DNA from: Elusimicrobiota bacterium
GTDB taxonomy: Bacteria; Elusimicrobiota; Elusimicrobia; UBA1565; UBA9628
DNA: 34,094 bases
Reading direction: 5' to 3'
NCBI GenBank assembly: GCA_023249645.1
Contig: JAHFCF010000024.1
Location: 1-34,094, forward strand
Of this stretch, positions 21,487 through 29,297 are shown piece by piece; positions within the stretch are counted from its first letter, which is position 1; every line of letters begins with the position of its first letter. Below the pieces are notes generated by a model, which saw only the letters and a list, made by a program, of their open reading frames with translations, had not been told where the DNA came from and did not search any database. Made by a program: the position numbers and the translations under genes.

Positions 21487-23714
21487 AGCCTCCCAGGGTT
21501 CTCGTCATCAATCCTCCATTCCAGGTGGACTCCGCATTCATCGATTATCCCTATTTCACCTCCTTGGGGGCTTTATCGAATGCTGCGGCGCTCCGAGATA
21601 GGGGCTATGCAGTTTCGGTGGCTGATGCTCAAGCCGCCGCTGCGGCGGGCGAGCCTTCTGACAGGCAAGTCGGCTGCGGCATCGACCCCTTGCTGGCGAG
21701 CGTTTCTGGCCAGTTTGACGCTGTCGTCATTGCCATGCCGCCCTACCTCAAGCCGCATGTGTGCACGCCCTTTACAGCGCGGCTTTTTTCAGCGGCGCGC
21801 GCGCGGTTCCCCAAGGCGCGGCTGGCGGCCGCTGATTGCTACTTCGGCGGCATGCACTATATCGAGTATGATGGCGAAGCTTTTCTCCGGCGTTTCCCTC
21901 AATTGGATGCCGTGGTCAAATATGAGGGGGAAGAAGCGATCTCCGCCTGGCTTCAGAGTCCTGCCGAGACCGCGCCCAGGGTCATGCGGGGGCGGGCTGC
22001 AGATATCGATCCAGATGACCTTCCTTTTCCCGCGTGGGACCTCATCCCGCTTGAAGGCTATTATGATTTTCTTCGTCGATTTTTCGGGGTACATGGCCGT
22101 GAGAGTCTTTTTAGCCCAGACCTGCCCACGTTGCCGGCACTGACCTCCCGCGGATGCGTCCACCGATGCGCCTTCTGCACAGCCAACCCCGGCGAGACGC
22201 AGCCTGCCTTCCGTCCCCACAGCCTTCCCTATCTTCGACGGTATTTTTCCACGCTCCAAACGCGTTTCGGCGCCCGGCGTCTGGCCCTGTTGGATGGATG
22301 CGCCAATCACGATCCAGAGCGTTTTGCCGGGATCTTGGATATTCTGCACAGGGCGGGGCTCTCTTGCGAGTTCCCCAATGGATTAAGAGCCGATCGGCTG
22401 ACTTTCGGCACGCTCAAAAAATTACAGAGGGTCTCGACATCCCTCACCATCAGCGCGGAATCCGGCGACCCGGAGACTCTCCTGCGGATCCGCAAAGGGC
22501 TGGAGATCGAGGAGATCTCCCGCGTTGCGTCCTGGTGTCGTCGCCTGCGTTTTCCATTGGATATCCATTATCTCATCGGCTGCCCCGACGAGACTGTCGA
22601 GAGCGTGAACCGGACATTGGCGCATGCTTTAAAGATGAGGGAGCGCTTTGGAGCTCGGCCGCTGGTGCAGAATTTCGTACCCCTCCCGGGCACGCCGTGG
22701 CATGCCCAATGCGTCGAACGAAAACTCCTGGGTCATTTTGACGCGAAGAACCTTTACCGGCATTTTCAGCATCAGCCGGCTCTGTCGACGGCTCGCTTGC
22801 CGCGCGAGAGGCTGGAGCGGATGTCCGCGCTCTTCCATCGTCGGATGGAGGCCGGCTCTCTCGATAAGGTCATCATGAATTTGACCTATGAGTGCCAGAA
22901 TAACTGCCGCTTTTGCGCTGTCGGAAACCGGCGCCGCAGGCACGGGGATTTTCGGCGTTATGGCCGGATGCTGCGCGACTACAGGTCGCGCGGGATCCGA
23001 GCAGTCGATTTTGACGGAGGGGAGCCGACGCTCTATCCTCAGCTGTTTCCGCTCCTGCGTCTAGCTAAGAATCTGGGATATCAGAACATTACGGTCACGA
23101 CCAACGGGCGACGCCTGGCTGACCGCTCTTATGCCGCGCGGTTCCTTCTTTCCGGCATCACCAACCTCCTCATCTCTCTGCACGGGCATGTCCCGCAGAT
23201 CCATGAGCATCATACGCGGAGGCGAGGGAGTTTTGCCGAGACCCTGAAGGGCCTCCAGCTGGCCCTGCGCCTCAAGCCCACCAGGATCTCCTTGGGGGTG
23301 AACACCACGATGACCGCCAAGAACGCCCCGCATCTTGAAAAGTTCTTTCGATTCATGCATGGCCTGGGTGTGGAAAAAGTCAATGTCCAACTCGTCACGC
23401 CTTTCGGCCATGCGGCGCATTCCTCATCGGATCAGGGCGACCTCTGGCCGCAGATAGCCCCAGCCATCCGCCGGTGGAAAGGGCGGCTCGCCATCCAAAT
23501 TATCAATGCCCTTCCCTGTCAGCAGCCTCTCCACCTTCTGTCCAGCCCGCTCGAAGTGGGGAAGCATTCCCGGGAGATGGTTTTTGTGGATGCCCCGCCA
23601 AAGAATCTGGCGGCGTATCTGGATGAAAGAAGACGGACAACCAACGCCTGCCGGGCGTGCGAGTTTTCCATCGGCTGCTCTGGTTTCCACATTTTCCCTG
23701 GGCGGTCGGCGTGA
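21483..23714 (+). CDS. B12-binding/radical SAM protein with a second radical SAM domain
   Basis: A 743-residue protein that starts with ATGA overlap at 21483. Residues 1 to about 170 look like a B12-binding-type Rossmann domain (RVLVINPPFQVDS, YFTSLGALSNAAALRDRGY), although the DxHxxG cobalamin ligand motif is not evident. Then comes a radical SAM domain with C225-x3-C229-x2-C232 (RGCVHRCAFCTANPG), SAESGDPETLLRIRKGL and YLIGCPDETVESVNRTL. A second, MoaA-like radical SAM domain follows: C471-x3-C475-x2-C478 (ECQNNCRFC), DGGEPTLYPQL, TTNGRRLADRSY, LHGHVPQIHEHH. It closes with CRACEFSIGCSGF. B12-radical SAM enzymes methylate unactivated carbons or rearrange skeletons. A two-headed version suggests two successive modifications. 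Confidence 0.82.
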   Translation: MKPPRVLVINPPFQVDSAFIDYPYFTSLGALSNAAALRDRGYAVSVADAQAAAAAGEPSDRQVGCGIDPLLASVSGQFDAVVIAMPPYLKPHVCTPFTARLFSAARARFPKARLAAADCYFGGMHYIEYDGEAFLRRFPQLDAVVKYEGEEAISAWLQSPAETAPRVMRGRAADIDPDDLPFPAWDLIPLEGYYDFLRRFFGVHGRESLFSPDLPTLPALTSRGCVHRCAFCTANPGETQPAFRPHSLPYLRRYFSTLQTRFGARRLALLDGCANHDPERFAGILDILHRAGLSCEFPNGLRADRLTFGTLKKLQRVSTSLTISAESGDPETLLRIRKGLEIEEISRVASWCRRLRFPLDIHYLIGCPDETVESVNRTLAHALKMRERFGARPLVQNFVPLPGTPWHAQCVERKLLGHFDAKNLYRHFQHQPALSTARLPRERLERMSALFHRRMEAGSLDKVIMNLTYECQNNCRFCAVGNRRRRHGDFRRYGRMLRDYRSRGIRAVDFDGGEPTLYPQLFPLLRLAKNLGYQNITVTTNGRRLADRSYAARFLLSGITNLLISLHGHVPQIHEHHTRRRGSFAETLKGLQLALRLKPTRISLGVNTTMTAKNAPHLEKFFRFMHGLGVEKVNVQLVTPFGHAAHSSSDQGDLWPQIAPAIRRWKGRLAIQIINALPCQQPLHLLSSPLEVGKHSREMVFVDAPPKNLAAYLDERRRTTNACRACEFSIGCSGFHIFPGRSA

Positions 23715-24592
23715 AGAAAATCGAATTGGTCCTTGGGTTCCAGTGCAACTGCCGGTGTCTGTTCTGTGTTGTGGATGCGAAAACAGCGAAACAGTCCATG
23801 GGCACTTCCGCGGCGATCCGTCATCTGGCGCAATCGCGTCAGGAGGGCGCAAGAGCGGTCGATTTCGGCGGCGGCGAGCCGACGCTCCGAGAGGACCTGC
23901 CGGAACTCGTGCGAGCGGCAAAAAAAATGGGCTATCGCGCCATCGGTGTCAAGACCAACGGCCTGCGGCTTTGTTATCCCGACTATGTCGAGATTCTGAT
24001 GAAAGCCGGTGTCGATCGGTTTGCCGTCCCCATCTGGGGGGAATCTGCGGAGGCCCAGGACGCTCTGGCACAGACGCCCGGAGCCTTTGAGATGATGGAG
24101 ATGGGGGTCAAGCATGTCTTGGATTTCGGGGGATGTGTCGAGGCGGATGTCTTGCTGACTACCAGAACGCTCGCTTCGCTGACCCGGATGGTGGGCCATT
24201 TCGCGGACATCGGTGTCCGAAAATTTCAAATATGGCTTTACTCCTTGTTCGGCTCGAATCAGGCGCTGCCCGAGCTTCTTCCTTCCATGACTGCCGCTGG
24301 GAAAATGATCGTCGATACTGCTTCGGCCTTGAAGCACAGGAAGCTCCGCATCTCCACCACCCAGATTCCTGCTTGTTTTCTGCGTCCTTGCGAGGAACTT
24401 TATTCCAATATTGCCGATCTTAAACTGCAGATCATCACTCCTGGGGGGTCTTTCCCCGCAGAAGCGTCCCCCTTTGAGGCTGGGATAAAGCCTCCGCGGT
24501 GCAGGGGATGCGTCCAATATGACTCCTGCGGCGGAGTCAGGCCCGAATATCTCGAGATGTTCTCCGACCGAGAGATCAGGCCCCTGGTGTAG
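23711..24592 (+). CDS. Radical SAM protein with C-terminal Cys region
   Basis: A 293-residue protein. The GTG at 23711 overlaps the previous stop (GTGA); a longer frame exists only within that gene. The cluster motif is at C12, C16, C19 (CNCRCLFC, with an extra Cys at position 14). GGGEPTLRED is the SAM-binding strand, followed by KTNGLRLCYPDYV. The C-terminal signature is CRGCVQYDSCGGVRPEYLEM. It belongs to the same paralogous set as the neighbours, with the barrel core and one auxiliary Cys site, and lacks any additional domain. The target is unknown; the operon context suggests the SHG peptide. Confidence 0.8.
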   Translation: MKKIELVLGFQCNCRCLFCVVDAKTAKQSMGTSAAIRHLAQSRQEGARAVDFGGGEPTLREDLPELVRAAKKMGYRAIGVKTNGLRLCYPDYVEILMKAGVDRFAVPIWGESAEAQDALAQTPGAFEMMEMGVKHVLDFGGCVEADVLLTTRTLASLTRMVGHFADIGVRKFQIWLYSLFGSNQALPELLPSMTAAGKMIVDTASALKHRKLRISTTQIPACFLRPCEELYSNIADLKLQIITPGGSFPAEASPFEAGIKPPRCRGCVQYDSCGGVRPEYLEMFSDREIRPLV

Positions 24593-24604
24593 TAACATAT
24601 ATCC

Positions 24605-26023
24605 ATGAGTCCATCGGACGTCGCGCCGGGCCTGTTCCAGGCGCTTTGGCGCACATCCGAGGGGCGGCTGCGTCTGGCCAAGCTCTGCGCCGTTGTCGTG
24701 AGACGCTATTCTTATCATAGCCCCTATCCGCCGATCCCTGTTTGGGAGCCCAAGACCCTCGCGGACGTCCATAGGGCTTGGGAGTCTCTGGCCGCCCAGA
24801 GGAAAGAAGATCGGGGCCCCCTCGGGCTCTATGTGCATGTGCCGTTCTGCTCCACCAAATGCACCTTCTGCAACTGCATGTCCGTGACGGATAGGCGGTC
24901 CGCGAGCCATGAGGCCTATCTGGATTGTCTGGAAAGGGAGATTGATTGGCTGGCCTTCCCGCGCTCTCTGCGCGTGGAGACAATCTGTATCGGAGGCGGG
25001 ACGCCCACGATCCTGTCTGCGAAGCTGCTGGGCCGGCTTTTTAGCCTGCTGGAGAGATCTTTCGATCTGTCGGCGTGCCGGGAGAAAATGGTGGAAACGA
25101 GTCCCTTTCCTGTTTCTCCCGCGGCGGCGCGAGCTTTGAGCGCCTGGGACGTGAGCCGCGTCACTCTCGGAGTCCAGACCACCGAGCCCGCCCTCCTCAC
25201 CCGCTTTCATCGCCCGCAGGATTCGGCCATGGTCCGGGAGACTTTCGCCTCCTTGCGGCGTTGCGGCATCCGCCACATCAGTGCAGATCTCCTCGCCGGC
25301 CTGCCGGGGCAGACTCTGCGTTCTTTCCGGGAGAGCCTGGACTTTGTCTTGTCGCTCAAGCCGGACAGCATTTCCACGTATCCTTTCGCCTGCCTCGATA
25401 CCACGCCATTCCAGGTCCAGGGGGGGCGGATCCGCGCTCAAGACGTGGCCGTGCGCGAGCGCATGCTGGCGCTGGCGTCCAAAGTCCTGAGCCGGCACTA
25501 TCCCGAGCGTGTCCGTAAGATCGGGCGCGGCGTGGATTCTCGCCAGCGGGTGGACCGGGACTACCGCAACGGCTCGATCCTGGGGCTGGGCTATTCCTCG
25601 CGATCTTACGCCAAGGGTCATTTGTCCTATGTCAAAGCCAGTTCTTTTGGCCGCTATGTGGAGGCTTTTCAGCAAGGACGATTCCCGCCTATCCGAGGTT
25701 GGAGTTTAAATCGGGATGAATTCATGCGTTCCTTCGTGGTGGACCGCCTGGAGATGGAGGGTCGGATCGCGCGCACCGGCTTCCAAGAGCTTTTCCACCA
25801 GGGGATCGATCGGGTTTTTCCTAAGGAGCTCTCTCTGGCCCTGGCCCAAGGTCTGATCGAGGATCGTGGAGAGGATCTCGTGGTCCGCGATGATCCACGC
25901 AACCATGAGCGCCGGAGACTCATCTGCGGCAAGCTGTTCTTTTCCCGCAAGGCGCTTTCTGCGGTGTGGGAATTGGCGGCGCGTGGCGGCTCTCGGGAGC
26001 CGTTGGGGGGCCGCGTTGGATAA
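24605..26023 (+). CDS. HemN-like radical SAM protein
   Basis: A 472-residue protein of the coproporphyrinogen III dehydrogenase-like branch. The HemN pattern C-x3-C-x2-C-x-C is at C82, C86, C89, C91 (FCSTKCTFCNC). It also has CIGGGTPTILSAKLLGRLF, a Glu in VETSPFPVSP, VTLGVQTTEPALLTRFHR, DLLAGLPGQTLRSFRESLDF and a winged-helix-like C-terminal region. It differs from its neighbours in lacking the C-terminal C-x2-C-x5-C signature. HemN relatives include true heme enzymes, HemW chaperones, and methyltransferases or cyclopropanases acting on natural products. In this setting a peptide or cofactor modification role is more likely than heme synthesis. It starts 12 bases after the previous stop, one of the few non-overlapping junctions. 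Confidence 0.78.
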   Translation: MSPSDVAPGLFQALWRTSEGRLRLAKLCAVVVRRYSYHSPYPPIPVWEPKTLADVHRAWESLAAQRKEDRGPLGLYVHVPFCSTKCTFCNCMSVTDRRSASHEAYLDCLEREIDWLAFPRSLRVETICIGGGTPTILSAKLLGRLFSLLERSFDLSACREKMVETSPFPVSPAAARALSAWDVSRVTLGVQTTEPALLTRFHRPQDSAMVRETFASLRRCGIRHISADLLAGLPGQTLRSFRESLDFVLSLKPDSISTYPFACLDTTPFQVQGGRIRAQDVAVRERMLALASKVLSRHYPERVRKIGRGVDSRQRVDRDYRNGSILGLGYSSRSYAKGHLSYVKASSFGRYVEAFQQGRFPPIRGWSLNRDEFMRSFVVDRLEMEGRIARTGFQELFHQGIDRVFPKELSLALAQGLIEDRGEDLVVRDDPRNHERRRLICGKLFFSRKALSAVWELAARGGSREPLGGRVG

Positions 26024-27140
26024 GGGACCCGCCGAGAAGAGACATTGGGTGCGGCTCGTTCGATCCTGCAATCAGAGGTGCCTCTTTTGTCTGGACCGTC
26101 CCTCCCAGGATGGGACGATGGTTTCTCTGTCATCTGTCCGCCGCCAATTGGCGCAGGGTCGCCGCGAGGGCTTGCGGCGCGTGGTGCTCAGCGGCGGCGA
26201 AGCGACGCTCCATCCGGAGTATTTAAAGATTATTAGACTGGCACGCCAGCTTGGGTATAAGCATATCCAGACCATCACCAATGGCCGGCGTTTCTGTTAT
26301 CCGGCTTTCCTGGAGGATGCGGTCGCTGCGGGGCTTGATGAGATCACCTTTTCGCTTCATGGGCACACCCCGGCTTTGCATGATCGTTTAACCCGGACTC
26401 CGGGGGCTTTTCTTCAGGCCGTAGCAGGCCTGAGAGCTGCGGTGGCTATGTCGGGACTGATCATCAGTGTTGATGTGGTCATCAATCGTTTGAACCTGCC
26501 GGTGCTGAGGGAGCTTCTGGAGTTTTATATCGGACTAGGCGTGCGTGAATTCGATCTTCTCGCCCTGGTGCCTTTTGGGGATGCCTGGAGGCGGCGGCGG
26601 GAACTTTTCTGCGATTTCTCTCGGCCCCAGGAGCTCTCCCAGTTGCATCACGCCCTGGAGCTTGGCCGCAGGCCGGATATCCATCTCTGGACGAATCGCC
26701 TCAGGCCGGAATACTTGGAGGGCTTTGAATCCTTCATTCAGCCGCCCGAAAAGATCCTGGATGAGGTGCGCGGCCGTCGGCAGATGCTCGCGCGCTGGAT
26801 CGGCGGGGGAAAAACTCCGAGCTGTGCCGGGGAGGCGTGTCCCCAGTGCTTCCTCAGGGATTTCTGCCAAGACCTGGCGCGACTTCTCAAGGCGGGCTGT
26901 TTGCCGCCTCGCCACGGACCTCTTTGTTCGGGATCTGCCGGGGCAGGAGAACCATTTCGCTTTAGAAAAAAACAGGATATCGTTGATTTTGCCGAGTTCT
27001 ATATCCTCTCGCGCTATTTTGCCAAGGGCTCGCGATGCGGCCGCTGCTCCTTGGGGCTCCGTTGCGACGGGATGAACGTGCGGGATATCCGCCAAAAAGG
27101 ATTCTCATCCATGACGCCGGTGGAGCAAGTCCATGGCTGA
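26016..27140 (+). CDS. Radical SAM protein with two C-terminal Cys sites
   Basis: A 374-residue protein. I place the start at TTG 26016, behind GGGGGG and overlapping the previous gene by eight bases; GTG at 26049 is an alternative that would leave only six residues before the first cluster Cys. The motif is at C18, C22, C25 (CNQRCLFC), with LSGGEATLHPEYL (Ala in place of the usual Pro in GGEP), ITNGRRFCYPAF and LHGHTPALHDRLTRTPGAFL. Two Cys-rich elements follow, CPQCFLRDFC and the final CGRCSLGLRCDGM. The first lacks the usual Gly after the third Cys. It resembles the first half of the double radical SAM protein at 29294. Confidence 0.78.
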   Translation: MDKGPAEKRHWVRLVRSCNQRCLFCLDRPSQDGTMVSLSSVRRQLAQGRREGLRRVVLSGGEATLHPEYLKIIRLARQLGYKHIQTITNGRRFCYPAFLEDAVAAGLDEITFSLHGHTPALHDRLTRTPGAFLQAVAGLRAAVAMSGLIISVDVVINRLNLPVLRELLEFYIGLGVREFDLLALVPFGDAWRRRRELFCDFSRPQELSQLHHALELGRRPDIHLWTNRLRPEYLEGFESFIQPPEKILDEVRGRRQMLARWIGGGKTPSCAGEACPQCFLRDFCQDLARLLKAGCLPPRHGPLCSGSAGAGEPFRFRKKQDIVDFAEFYILSRYFAKGSRCGRCSLGLRCDGMNVRDIRQKGFSSMTPVEQVHG

Positions 27141-28071
27141 GCTGGCCTATCTCCAGGTGGCGCGCATCTGCAATCAAAAGTGCGTCTTCTGTTCGAACCC
27201 CGCCAACGGCAGGATCATTTCCTGGAAAGAGGCCGTGACATTGATCGATTCTTTTTCGGACGCCGGCGCGCCGGGGGTCATCTTGACCGGGGGAGAGCCT
27301 ACTCTTTTCGAGGAACTGCCCCGGCTTGTTGCCTATGCTGTGGAGCGAGGCTTGACGCCGCGCCTCATTACCAATGGACAGAAAACATCGGATTTGAATT
27401 ATATGAGCTCCCTAGCCCAGGCAGGCTTGGGGCACATGCATCTATCGGTTCATTCCTGCAGGCCCGAGGTTCAGGCAGTCCTTGCGTCGAAGGCTGACTC
27501 ACTGGAGCATATCCAGCGCAGTCTTAAAAACGCCTCGCAGCTGGGCATCCGCGTGGACATCAATACGGTGATCAATAAGGCTAATGCGGGCCACTTGAGC
27601 GAGGTGGTACGCTGGGTTGTGGAACAGGCCCCCCATGTGAAGCATTTCGTCTGGAACAATCTGGACCCACTCATGAACCAAGCCTCCCTCAACCCTGAGA
27701 TCGTGCCGCGTCTCAGGGATTTCGAGGTCGAACTGCACAAGGCCATGTCATGGCTTGATGGGACAGGGCGGACCTTCCGGGTCGAGCGGGTCCCGTTGTG
27801 TTTCATGTCGGAATTCGCCCATCGTTCGACGGAGACGAGGAAATTCGTCAAGGATGAGAGTCGTAGGATCTATTTCCTCGATGAAAAAGGGTTGCGTGTG
27901 CAGGGCCGGCCGTCGTGGAGCTACGGGAAATGCGCACGCTGCGCCGTCTGTAAGCTCGACCCCATCTGCGCCGGGCTTTATCAGATGGGTGTTTATTATT
28001 CGCCCGAGGAACTCTGTCCGGTCTTCACGGATCCGGCAGCGGTCATCCGTCGCGTGTTGGAGGATCGATGA
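27133..28071 (+). CDS. Radical SAM protein with C-terminal Cys region
   Basis: A 312-residue protein whose ATG overlaps the preceding stop by eight bases, with GGAG in a good position upstream. The cluster motif is at C13, C17, C20 (CNQKCVFC). Other motifs are LTGGEPTLFEEL, ITNGQKTSDLNYM and VHSCRPEVQAVL. The end carries CAVCKLDPICAGLYQMGVYY, with an additional CARC just before it. The core is single-domain. It is closely similar in plan to the genes at 23711 and 32274, as expected for local duplication followed by divergence. Confidence 0.8.
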   Translation: MAELAYLQVARICNQKCVFCSNPANGRIISWKEAVTLIDSFSDAGAPGVILTGGEPTLFEELPRLVAYAVERGLTPRLITNGQKTSDLNYMSSLAQAGLGHMHLSVHSCRPEVQAVLASKADSLEHIQRSLKNASQLGIRVDINTVINKANAGHLSEVVRWVVEQAPHVKHFVWNNLDPLMNQASLNPEIVPRLRDFEVELHKAMSWLDGTGRTFRVERVPLCFMSEFAHRSTETRKFVKDESRRIYFLDEKGLRVQGRPSWSYGKCARCAVCKLDPICAGLYQMGVYYSPEELCPVFTDPAAVIRRVLEDR

Positions 28072-29297
28072 CCGCGCAGTTTTGTTATGGGTTTTTTCTG
28101 GTCCTGGGAGTGATCGTTTCCCTGGAGGATTGGTCGCAGAAGAAGATCAGCAACCGCTGGATCCTCCTGGGGCTGCTGGCCGGGGCCGCCGTGTGTTCCT
28201 ATCTGTTGTGGAACAGCATTCTGGGCCATCATCATCTGCGCTGGGGACGATTCGGTGAGTACTATTATCCCTGGCGCTATTATCCCAAGATTCTGATCCA
28301 CTTGTTCTTGAGTTTCACCGCGTCCCTCGTCCTTTGGCGCTTTTCTGTTTGGCCTGCCGGGGATGCCAAGCTCTACACCCTCTTCGCATTCCTCCTAGTC
28401 CTCATCGATCCGAACCTTCCAGGTTTCCCGCTTCTTCTCTTCATGCTCATGCTTGTCAATATTTTCATACCGGCGGCTCTGCTTTTTGCGGCAGAGACGG
28501 CGGTGGTCGCCCTGCGTCGGCTGCCTGCTGCGCTGAAGATCGAGTGGCGTCCTTGGCTCAGAGGCCGGGTGGATGCGCTGGGGATCCGGCTTCGGGAGGG
28601 CTGGCCCTACCGATACAATTATCTGATGATAGCCGCCAACACCTTTACCTTGTTCTATGCCATGCAGACAGTGCAGATCAACATCCGGAAGCTGCCCCTG
28701 GGCCCCTTCGGGCAGATCGTGGTCTTCCTGGCGATGTTCGTGGCATGGGGCAGGCTTTCAGGATTGTTGATGAGTAAGACGATCGGGCTTCTGGCTTTGC
28801 TGTGCTTGTCGGCGGTGAGCATGGCGGGGGCTTTCTGGGCGCACTGGGACATTTGGGCGCGGCTGATTTTGACTCTGAGGATGACCGCCAATTTCGGGAT
28901 GTTCTTGTCTGTGGCGCGAGGGATTTTTTATTGGTTCATCGAGAAGGAAAGTCTGCGGGCCTTGGTCCCAGAGAATCTCGAGGCCGGGGTCGTTCTTTCC
29001 GACGAGACCTGGCAGAAGCTCAGCGCCGAGAAGGAGCTTGCGGGGCGACTGGGGGCGCGCTACTCGGACGGGCTCTCTCGCGAGGATGCCGTGATCTTGA
29101 AGGAGTGGCTGACAAGACCTGCGGGCGGCGCCACCCCAGGCTGGGCGGTATACCAGACGATCCCATTCGCCGTTTGGATATTCCTTGGCTCGCTATTCAC
29201 CTTGGTTGAGCGCAAAAACCTGGTGCCAATCCTCATTCCTCATTTCTCCAGGGCTTATGAGGTTCTCCGGGCTGGTGTTTCGCGGTGGCTGTCATGA
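28068..29297 (+). CDS. Membrane protein with prepilin-peptidase (A24) motifs
   Basis: A 409-residue membrane protein beginning with ATGA overlap. Two Asp fit the A24 aspartic peptidase plan. D21 is in EDWSQKKISN, resembling the D...KIPN segment of the first site. D99 is in WPAGDAKLYTLFAF, resembling GxGD-x-KL of the second site, although the first Gly of GxGD is replaced by Pro (PAGD). Beyond about residue 130 it continues with several more spans and a soluble tail, much longer than a usual A24 domain. No prepilin is recognisable in the operon. It could be the peptidase that removes the leader of the SHG peptide near its hydrophobic segment, but that is inference. Confidence 0.6.
   Translation: MTAQFCYGFFLVLGVIVSLEDWSQKKISNRWILLGLLAGAAVCSYLLWNSILGHHHLRWGRFGEYYYPWRYYPKILIHLFLSFTASLVLWRFSVWPAGDAKLYTLFAFLLVLIDPNLPGFPLLLFMLMLVNIFIPAALLFAAETAVVALRRLPAALKIEWRPWLRGRVDALGIRLREGWPYRYNYLMIAANTFTLFYAMQTVQINIRKLPLGPFGQIVVFLAMFVAWGRLSGLLMSKTIGLLALLCLSAVSMAGAFWAHWDIWARLILTLRMTANFGMFLSVARGIFYWFIEKESLRALVPENLEAGVVLSDETWQKLSAEKELAGRLGARYSDGLSREDAVILKEWLTRPAGGATPGWAVYQTIPFAVWIFLGSLFTLVERKNLVPILIPHFSRAYEVLRAGVSRWLS

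Noticed and set aside
23519-25675. A 718-codon open reading frame on the minus strand opposite the radical SAM genes
   Set aside because: It runs antisense across three coupled genes with intact motifs on the plus strand. It contains no recognisable domain, and long antisense frames are expected from strong GC bias at third codon positions.
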